From Serpula lacrymans var. lacrymans S7.9 (taxonomy: Eukaryota > Basidiomycota > Agaricomycetes > Boletales > Serpulaceae): DNA of 20,660 nt. Shown here piece by piece: positions 15,272-20,660 of the stretch. The translations under genes and the position numbers were made by a program. Location of the stretch: the NCBI RefSeq assembly GCF_000218685.1, contig NW_006763300.1, positions 1,633,377-1,654,036 on the forward strand, written 5' to 3'. A model generated the notes under the pieces. The model had not been told where the DNA came from, did no database searches, and worked only from the letters and a program-made list of their open reading frames with translations. Numbering within the stretch: the stretch's first letter is position 1; each line of letters opens with the position of its first letter.

Positions 15272-17797
15272 TCATTGCCAACCAGGGTGTCCAGCCACTG
15301 GTGTGTCATGATGTCTATCTATGACCTTGATCCTTGCAGATTCAGGTACATAGATCTTGTTTTTGTATTGGAAGAGCCCGTCTTCCCATAAATAAGTTTC
15401 AATGCCCTCAAGGCGTTTCTTTTCTTCTGATGAGATGTCTTTCCTGAAGACTTCTAGAAGATCACTATCTTGCCCAATTCTAATGTTGGCTAACCTGGAT
15501 TGCTCTATCAGGATTACGCCTTTGTTATCATCTTCTATTCCTAGTGCATGATCTTCTCTTCTAGATAAAGCATCTGCTTTTCCCATCGAAGCTCCGGGCT
15601 TGTGAATTAATTTATAGTTGAATCTAGACAGATATACCGCGTAGCGGGCTTGTCGTCGATTCAGATCTTTGGCTGTCATAAAATACTCCAGATTCTTATG
15701 ATCAGTCCAAATCTCGAACTGGTGTCTAGCACCTTCTAAGTAGTGCCGCCAGTGCTCTAAAGCTCTAATGATGGCTAGCATCTCTTTGTCATAAATCTGA
15801 TAGTTGCGCTCTGTAGGCGACAAACTATGTGATAAATATGCGCAAGGCCTCCAAAGGTCATCTTGGCATTTAATAGATAAGACTGCCCCGGTTGCGTAGT
15901 CTGATGCATCGGCTTCTAGCCGGAATTCTTTGTCTAGCTCTGGAAAGGCCAGAATGGGGGCTGTCGTAAATGCTTGTTTAAGCTTCTCAAAAGCTTCTTG
16001 TTCTTTGTTGGTCCAGCGCCAAGCATAGTCCTTCTTAGTGAGATCGTTCAACGGTCTCGCGAGTTTTGCAAAGTCTTCAATAAATCTTCGGTAGAAATTG
16101 CCTAAGCCTAGGAATGCTCTAACCCCTTTTACTCGAGTTGGTTCCGGCCATTCTACAATAGCTTTCACCTTCTCAGGGTCCATCCCAATGCCGTTTTGGC
16201 CAATGATCATACCAAGAAATTTGACTTCTTTTACTTTAAAATTACACTTCTCGGGTTTTACGAATAGGTCCCGGTCCTGTAAGCGTCGAAGGACTTCTTG
16301 CACGATCCTGTCATGCTCTGTCTCATCGTCCGACTTTGTAAATATAAGAAGATCGTCAATATAGATAACGACACAGTTTTCCATATCAGCAAAGATTTCG
16401 TTCATCATGCTTTGGAACGTCGCAGGCGAGTTCGTAAGTCCAAAGAACATGACGAGGGGCTCAAAGGATCCTCGGTGGTATGTGAACGCTGCCTTCCAAG
16501 TATCTTCTCCTTTGATGAGTACATTGTTGTAACCCCATCTGAGATCAATTTTTGTCAATAATTTGGCGCCAGCCAATTTGTCTACTAGCTGACCAATCAA
16601 TGGTAGCGGATAGGCATTTTTAACCGTGTGTTCGTTTAAATAACGATAGTCCATAACCATACGCTTTTTACCATCCTTTTTAGGTATAAAGAATACTGGT
16701 GCCCTCTGAGGACTCTTGAAAGGTTTGATGTACCCTTTCCTGAGTTGCTCATCTATGAAGGTTGAAACCTCCTCTCTTTCTGTAGCAGAGAGGGGAATCA
16801 TGTGTCCCTTTTTCGGCTTAAAAGTATCTTTTAACTCTATAGCATGGTCCCAAGGCTTAGCCTCCGGGAAGCGCTCTGATTTATGTTTTGAAAAGACTTT
16901 CCAGAAGTCATGATACTCGGGAGGTACCAGCCTCTTTATTTCCTCTTCAGGTTTAACCTCATCATCATCGTCGTCTACTTTATCCAGAGATCTGAGTGTG
17001 TTATAAATGTGACCAGCGTTTATCTTCTCTTCAGATTCAGATTGACGTATGTGAATGGGTTTACCTAATTCGGAACACTCCTGAGGACAACCTGACAGTG
17101 TTACTGCCCCCGTTTTCCAGTCTATCTCAGGGTTGTGTTTAAATAGCCAGGTCCAGCCTAATATTAAGTTAATCTTTCCTAGTTGAGTAGCTTCTGCGGT
17201 GATGCGTTCTCGGTGTCCTTGGTACTCGACCACAAAGGAACACTTGTGTGTTATGCATCCACCAGCATTAAGTGTACCATCAACATTGTATACAGGAATA
17301 GATGCTTCTAATTTTTGGAGCGGGAGACCAGCTTTCTCCGCCCAGACCTGATCTATAAATATTCTGTTTGCGCCTGAATCAAGCAGTGCGCTGGTTGGGT
17401 GTATAGTCCCTTGGGCAAGGTCTTCAACCGCAACATCTAAACAGATCTCTTTTTGAAATACATATGTGCGCATCAACACACGCCTTGGGGTTTCTGTTGG
17501 AAGTGGCTCGAGAGAAATACCATTGTTGAAAGATACATGTTTTTGTACTTTGTTTTTTTCTACATTCTTTTGTGTTTTGTTTCCAGAATCAAGCACCCTA
17601 GTTTCTATCTCGCCGGGGCCACACTCATTTTGAGACGCTGGTGCAGCGGTAACATTGGTATCATAATTTACACTATCACATTCGTCTAAGTCATTTGTTA
17701 TACAACCCTCGAGGGGTGAAAAGTGATTATAAAATGAAAAATTGGGAGCCACCTTGTTGTGGTTTACTTCATTGTTTCGTGGAGCAGAGGGACCCAA
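15272..17797 (-). CDS. pol: E3 Pol, N-terminal part: protease, reverse transcriptase, RNase H, start of integrase
   Basis: The frame is open upstream to the slippery site at 17824, so the TTG at 17797 is not a real start. Numbering from there: retropepsin active site D140-S141-G142 (SALLDSGANRIFID); RT fingers FFIPKKDGKKRMVMDYRYLN, first catalytic Asp in KIDLRWGYNN, FGLTNSPATFQ, and the YIDD box at 479-482; connection FLGLGNFYRRFIEDF; RNase H acidic residues D630 (EADAS), E672 (KEMLAII), D699 (TDHKN) and D742 (ADALSR). It ends in the integrase zinc domain (DRHHDTPVAGHPGWQ) at TGA 15274-15272. All catalytic residues are present, and the enzyme part looks functional. Confidence 0.95.
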   Translation of the reverse strand: MGPSAPRNNEVNHNKVAPNFSFYNHFSPLEGCITNDLDECDSVNYDTNVTAAPASQNECGPGEIETRVLDSGNKTQKNVEKNKVQKHVSFNNGISLEPLPTETPRRVLMRTYVFQKEICLDVAVEDLAQGTIHPTSALLDSGANRIFIDQVWAEKAGLPLQKLEASIPVYNVDGTLNAGGCITHKCSFVVEYQGHRERITAEATQLGKINLILGWTWLFKHNPEIDWKTGAVTLSGCPQECSELGKPIHIRQSESEEKINAGHIYNTLRSLDKVDDDDDEVKPEEEIKRLVPPEYHDFWKVFSKHKSERFPEAKPWDHAIELKDTFKPKKGHMIPLSATEREEVSTFIDEQLRKGYIKPFKSPQRAPVFFIPKKDGKKRMVMDYRYLNEHTVKNAYPLPLIGQLVDKLAGAKLLTKIDLRWGYNNVLIKGEDTWKAAFTYHRGSFEPLVMFFGLTNSPATFQSMMNEIFADMENCVVIYIDDLLIFTKSDDETEHDRIVQEVLRRLQDRDLFVKPEKCNFKVKEVKFLGMIIGQNGIGMDPEKVKAIVEWPEPTRVKGVRAFLGLGNFYRRFIEDFAKLARPLNDLTKKDYAWRWTNKEQEAFEKLKQAFTTAPILAFPELDKEFRLEADASDYATGAVLSIKCQDDLWRPCAYLSHSLSPTERNYQIYDKEMLAIIRALEHWRHYLEGARHQFEIWTDHKNLEYFMTAKDLNRRQARYAVYLSRFNYKLIHKPGASMGKADALSRREDHALGIEDDNKGVILIEQSRLANIRIGQDSDLLEVFRKDISSEEKKRLEGIETYLWEDGLFQYKNKIYVPESARIKVIDRHHDTPVAGHPGWQ

Positions 17798-17824
17798 GTC
17801 CCCTAAGCTCCGAACTCTTTTCCC
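17781..17824 (-). promoter_or_regulatory. E3 -1 ribosomal frameshift element
   Basis: In gag phase the sequence reads G GGA AAA (17824-17818), a canonical X XXY YYZ heptamer. After a 6-nt spacer (GAGTTC) comes a two-tier stem-loop: GGAGC (17811-17807) pairs with GCTCC (17785-17781), and inside it GGGAC (17802-17798) pairs with GTCCC (17793-17789) around TTGG. The gag TAG (17805-17803) lies in the internal loop. After a -1 slip the frame has no stop before pol. All parts are seen; use in vivo is inferred. Confidence 0.85.
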
Positions 17825-18858
17825 TGAGCCTTCATCTCAGCCGCCTGCTGATCATAGAAGAAGGCCCGAATTTCGTCATACGAACGACCGGTCAATGAAT
17901 TGAGCCGATCGTCTGGTTTTTCTGTTTCAAGTTGGCGCGCCTGGCGCCCTTGATTGTTTTTGTTTTGAGCGGCCTGCGCTCCGGTTCTACAGTCTCGGGA
18001 CATGTGTCCCTCCTTGCTACAGCTGTAGCAAGAGCCCTGGAATCTGCGCCTTTGTCCTTCTTGGACCGCGCCAATCTCCATGGGTGCTCCTCGCCCTGGC
18101 TGTAGCCCATAAGGCTTGAACCCGTTTGTGTTTTGTGGTTTTTGGTTTGATAACCCAGGGCGCCTCTGGGGTTGGTTGTTTGTGTTGGTGGACCTGCCAC
18201 CGAATTGTATCTGATAGAGCTCCTGAGCTCTACCGATATCCCGAACGGCCTCTGCTGCGTTTGCCAGCTCGTCCTCTCGTCGCCCTTGCAAGTAGAGCTG
18301 TTGTGCAATTGCTGGAGCTATGTTGCGCTCCAACAACTCTACCGAATGTTCGTTCCCGAGCCCTCCTTGGATAGAGAGCGCCAGGAACCGGGTAACGAAA
18401 TCATCCGTCCTCATGTTTCCTTGTGTGAAGGAACGGATTTGCTGGCGCGCCCAGTCGCGTTCTGCTTGTGGCTTAAAATGTTTTTCGATCTCTGCCTTGA
18501 GATCGTCCCATGCTGGCCAGTTGCCCGACTGGTAGCACTCTTGGAGTCTAACTTGGGCGTATCGACCCGCCACAGGTCCCTTGAGTCTCGACAGTACTGC
18601 CGTCGACAACTCGAAATCGTCTTCGAAGGCCTTGTAGTTGGCCTTCACCCATATCTGTAGCTTGATCCACCACTCGGCGAATCTTGCTCTGTCTCCGTCG
18701 AAACTGCCGGGGTCAGCGACAATCTCGACCTTTTTGTTGAATCTCCGTTCAACTGGCGCTGCTGGATTGGTTTGCACCTCTGCCAGCTGAACCGTGAGAT
18801 CCGCGATCTGTTGCCGCATCCTGTGAAGGAGCGCATTCAGATCATCTTGCAACGTCAT
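17803..18858 (-). CDS. gag: E3 Gag polyprotein
   Basis: 351 residues, intact, from ATG 18858. Residues ~1-30 form a likely coiled coil (DDLNALLHRMRQQIADLTVQ). Residues ~50-220 fit the retrotransposon capsid fold (FAEWWIKLQIWVKANY, WDDLKAEIEKHF, DDFVTRFLALSIQGG). A Gln/Asn-rich linker precedes the CCHC knuckle CYSCSKEGHMSRDC (C277, C280, H285, C290). The C-terminus ...GKEF overlaps the slippery site, and pol lies in the -1 frame. It would form the particle that packages E3 RNA. A T-run and ACACACGAAACAAGTCGAC precede the ATG; the frame lacks a better upstream start. Confidence 0.95.
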   Translation of the reverse strand: MTLQDDLNALLHRMRQQIADLTVQLAEVQTNPAAPVERRFNKKVEIVADPGSFDGDRARFAEWWIKLQIWVKANYKAFEDDFELSTAVLSRLKGPVAGRYAQVRLQECYQSGNWPAWDDLKAEIEKHFKPQAERDWARQQIRSFTQGNMRTDDFVTRFLALSIQGGLGNEHSVELLERNIAPAIAQQLYLQGRREDELANAAEAVRDIGRAQELYQIQFGGRSTNTNNQPQRRPGLSNQKPQNTNGFKPYGLQPGRGAPMEIGAVQEGQRRRFQGSCYSCSKEGHMSRDCRTGAQAAQNKNNQGRQARQLETEKPDDRLNSLTGRSYDEIRAFFYDQQAAEMKAQGKEFGA

Positions 18859-19004
18859 GTCGACTTGTTTCGTGTGTAAAGTAAAAAAAAGATAACTAGG
18901 GGTCCCCGCTTGCTATCTGCGGATCAACCTCTTCCTAGCTGGATATCGGATCTCAATCTCCGACTACCCACATGTATAGTAATAAAAGTATATAAAAAGT
19001 AAAT

Positions 19005-19108
19005 GTAATAAACCCTGGTCCGAATGGTTGTCAGGGGGTGGTCCGCTTGTTAAGCTGTCAACCCTTCTCCAACTGGCGGAGGCAAGTGCCCGGCCCGGTC
19101 AGAGGTAT
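19005..19108 (-). ncRNA. Conserved structured RNA element in the E3 leader
   Basis: This block aligns without gaps to 20282-20385 of E1 copy 2 (offset 1277). Helices (+ coordinates): 19013-19017 with 19032-19036; 19040-19042 with 19061-19063, enclosing an invariant GCTT/AAGC hairpin (19045-19048, 19052-19055); 19081-19084 with 19087-19090; and an invariant TCC/GGA pair (19068-19070, 19078-19080). Nine pairs change on both sides between the families while staying complementary. The 14-base loop GTCCGAAyGGTTGT (+ strand) is nearly invariant. Packaging, dimerisation, translation or ribozyme roles are possible; none is shown. Confidence 0.7.
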
Positions 19109-19412
19109 CTGAAGAAGAAGTTATGTATCTAATACCTAAACACCAATGGTTCCACACCACTGATGCTGCTAATTACTCCCCTTGACACTGGGGGCCGTGT
19201 AATGTTTCGATAAATTCCTATTTCCCTTGAGTATGGCACTAGCCTATCTCTGCGGGAACCGCCTTTAGGTTTTACGGTCTGGCACTAGGCCCAACAACTC
19301 GTGTATAACCAAAAAGGTTTTCGGACACCACCTCTTAACGCTGAGGGCCGCGTATACAGAAATCCACTTAAGCCTGTGGTCCGGCTTTGCACTATGTGCA
19401 GGAGAGTGATAG

Positions 19413-19424
19413 AGCGAGTCTTAG
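19413..19424 (-). promoter_or_regulatory. E3 primer-binding site, self-priming type
   Basis: Directly after the 5' LTR (element sense) comes CT then AAGACTCGCT (19422-19413). Its exact reverse complement, AGCGAGTCTT, lies in the LTR (19580-19571), 33 nt downstream of the start of TATATATA, where the RNA 5' end is expected. I saw no match to a tRNA 3' end. This is the arrangement of Tf1/sushi elements, whose RNA 5' end folds back to prime reverse transcription. Confidence 0.75.
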
Positions 19425-19789
19425 TGTAACAATACCCAGAAGTTTGTATACTCTGGTGCACACGCCGAACTCTTAGAAGGATAAAGGGGGTGACTGGGTT
19501 TGTATACCGCAGTCCCTGAGGCTAGCAAGCTCAGTGGGAGGACCGAGTTAGTTGTGGGTAAACAACAGGAAGACTCGCTGAGGAGTTCCCTGGATCTATT
19601 GGGGTATATATACTACTACAGGGTTATTTGTACATGTGTACTATACAGTTGATAGAGGCAGTGGCTGATGTTGTCATGGGGCCATGCCCGTGTGACCAGC
19701 TCCACTGCGTGAGAGAGTTTGTAACTAAAATGGAAAAAGGTTAAAGAGGAGAATGAAAATTAAAGGTCCAAAAATGTGTGATCGTAACA
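19425..19789 (-). repeat. E3 5' LTR, promoter-bearing
   Basis: 365 bp, TGTTACGATC... to ...TTGTTACA in element sense. TATATATA (19613-19606) is the likely core promoter, with RNA start near 19580. It agrees with the older LTR at all five clustered positions where the 3' LTR differs. Confidence 0.95.
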
Positions 19790-19915
19790 CTCACTCGGTC
19801 CTCCCACTGAGCTTGCTAGCCTCAGGGACTGCGGTATACAAACCCAGTCAACCATTATCCTTCACTTAGAGTTCGGCGTGTGCACCAGAGTATACAAACT
19901 TTGGGTATTGTTACA
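19790..19915 (+). repeat. Older E3-family solo LTR, right part (with E3 target duplication)
   Basis: 19790-19794 (CTCAC) is the second copy of the E3 target site. 19795-19915 continues the LTR interrupted at 13575 and ends TTGTTACA, followed by its own target duplication ATGAC. Joined, the LTR is ~363 bp. Confidence 0.92.
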
Positions 19916-20440
19916 ATGACTCTCCGTGCCGATATTCTCGGCAATTGGCGCTGAGGTATTGGAACAGGGTTGGGGGATTCTTGTTTTATGGAAGGTGTGG
20001 GTGATCGTGGGGAAGCGGATTTGATTGATTCAATTGCGGGTGCGTTAAACTCGCAACACCACAAAAAGGTATGTGTGTAATTTCGTTCTGTTTCTAGCCA
20101 AAGTGCTAGATCGTCTCTGTGCATATACAGGTATTCCCCAATGACAAGTTGGATCGATACAACTCTGTATAAGCTCACAGGTTCTGTCTTTCTCTTTGTG
20201 ATAACTGGGCCCTCTTCTGTCCCAGACTATTGTGTACGTAACTAAGTAATGTGTGTCTAAGAAGGTAGGTAAAAGGTATTTGTAATAAATTGGGGTCCGA
20301 ACGGTTGTCCCAATGTAACCCGCTTGTTAAGCTGTCAGTTCCTCTCCAACTGGCGGACACAAATGTGCGGCCTGGTTAGAGGTATGCGAAATGAAACTAT
20401 GTAAAACCGAGAAAACTCCAATGGTTCAATGCCAAGGAAG
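19916..20440 (-). other. E1 copy 2 leader upstream of gag
   Basis: From ATGAC (19916-19920) the sequence resumes the E1 leader cut at 13333. The gag frame stays open a short way upstream but has no ATG before a TAA. A 107-codon phase (19855-20178) is not supported, because part of it lies in the inserted LTR. The conserved RNA block is at 20282-20385. Similarity to the E3 leader (for instance CCAATGGTTC on +) fades after ~20430. The E1 5' LTR is not reached. Confidence 0.75.
20282..20385 (-). ncRNA. Conserved structured RNA element in the E1 leader
   Basis: Counterpart of 19005-19108. Helices (+ coordinates): ATTGGG 20289-20294 with CCCAAT 20309-20314; AAC 20317-20319 with GTT 20338-20340 around the same GCTT/AAGC hairpin; CACA 20358-20361 with TGTG 20364-20367. 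The sequences differ from E3 but pair at the same columns. Confidence 0.7.
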
Positions 20441-20660
20441 TTATGTATGTATTTTTTTACTAGAGGGGGATGGTGTGGAAAGAAGCGGTGGAAGAGGTGG
20501 GTGAGATGTTGGCAGGGAAGAAGGATAAAATGGTGTTTGGGCGGGGTGGTAGGTGTGTGAGAGGGAGAATAGTAGTTTGTTGACGGTGATAGGTGAAGTG
20601 TAGGACGATGAATAGGGTGATGATGATGAGGGTTAGGGAAATGATGATAATAGTTGCTGT
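20441..20660 (-). other. Strand-asymmetric tract, open phase of unknown status
   Basis: The minus strand is C/T/A-rich and almost free of G. It is open from the window edge (20660) to TAG at 20462-20460, 66 codons, reading a hydrophobic stretch (TIIIISLTLIIITLFIVL) then a Pro/Thr/Ser-rich tail. This could be the C-terminus of a membrane protein. The lack of G, which makes stops rare, explains the openness equally well. It does not match the E3 leader, so the E1 leader probably ends near 20440. Confidence 0.25.

Larger units (their letters stand above)
18859..19424 (-). other. E3 5' leader (untranslated)
   Basis: 566 nt between 5' LTR and gag, unusually long and without a convincing gene. It contains the primer-binding site next to the LTR and the structured block 19005-19108. 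Apart from these I see no further feature. Confidence 0.8.
13576..19789 (-). mobile_element. Ty3/Gypsy chromovirus E3, nearly intact, nested in an older LTR of its own family
   Basis: Two 365-bp LTRs (13576-13940 and 19425-19789), identical at 357 of 365 positions, enclose a leader, gag, a -1 frameshift element, pol and a polypurine tract. Target sites are CTAAC (13571-13575) and CTCAC (19790-19794), a 5-bp duplication with one change; the flanks join into one LTR of the same family. The only clear coding lesion is one in-frame TGA in the integrase zinc domain. The ~2% LTR divergence indicates a fairly recent insertion, younger than the LTR it split. Confidence 0.95.

Noticed and set aside
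19040..19063. tRNA-like look of the + strand (GCTTGTTAAGC with a GTT 'anticodon')
   Set aside because: No acceptor stem, D-loop or T-loop fits, and the element RNA is the opposite strand. The pairing is better explained by the covarying leader structure.
19005..19108. Hammerhead or HDV-type ribozyme in the leader
   Set aside because: I could not find the hammerhead core (CTGATGA...GAAA) or a convincing HDV-type nested pseudoknot in either strand.
19855..20178. 107-codon minus-strand open frame
   Set aside because: It runs across the E1 leader into the inserted E3-family LTR, so its C-terminus is insertion sequence. It is not the gag phase.
20620..20645. Telomere-like CCCTAACCC on the minus strand
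   Set aside because: A single unit, not a tandem array; not evidence of a chromosome end.

Overview
The window is a repeat-dense stretch of a eukaryotic, very probably fungal, genome. Almost all of it is Ty3/Gypsy LTR retrotransposon DNA of the chromodomain-carrying (chromovirus) type, nested and duplicated. A decayed Myb/SANT-like gene fragment lies in the non-element part and recalls those common in basidiomycetes; that placement is tentative. No bacterial-style operon, CRISPR array, rRNA or tRNA gene was seen.

Layout. (1) 1-~6504, + strand: element E1 copy 1 (gag, protease, RT, RNase H, integrase, broken chromodomain, 3' LTR); its 5' end lies outside the window. Its pol is split by a ~319-bp insertion, a premature TAA in RT, a 351-bp solo LTR with a 5-bp target duplication, and a homopolymer frameshift. 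(2) ~6505-9113: non-element DNA with unassigned open frames, a Myb/SANT-like fragment (minus strand) and a strong hairpin. (3) 9114-13333, minus strand: E1 copy 2, an almost base-identical inverted copy of bases 1-4219, carrying the same insertions and the same RT stop. Its gag leader resumes at 19916. (4) 13334-19915: a solo LTR of a second family (E3) sits in the E1 copy 2 leader (target duplication ATGAC). That LTR is itself split by a nearly intact E3 element on the minus strand (13576-19789; 365-bp LTRs, gag, pol interrupted by one in-frame TGA, chromodomain). (5) 19916-20660: remainder of the E1 copy 2 leader, then a strand-asymmetric tract of unknown nature.

How the parts work together. 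Both families have gag followed by pol in the -1 frame. E3 has a textbook slippery heptamer followed by a two-tier stem-loop. E3 also has ten bases just after its 5' LTR that are exactly complementary to ten bases lying where its RNA should begin, as in the self-primed Tf1/sushi group. The 5' leaders of E1 and E3 share a ~104-nt block that aligns without gaps; three predicted helices in it carry nine compensatory base-pair changes, which points to a conserved RNA structure. Order of events: E1 acquired its lesions; an E3-family LTR inserted in the E1 leader; E3 inserted in that LTR. The E1 inverted duplication postdates the E1 lesions.
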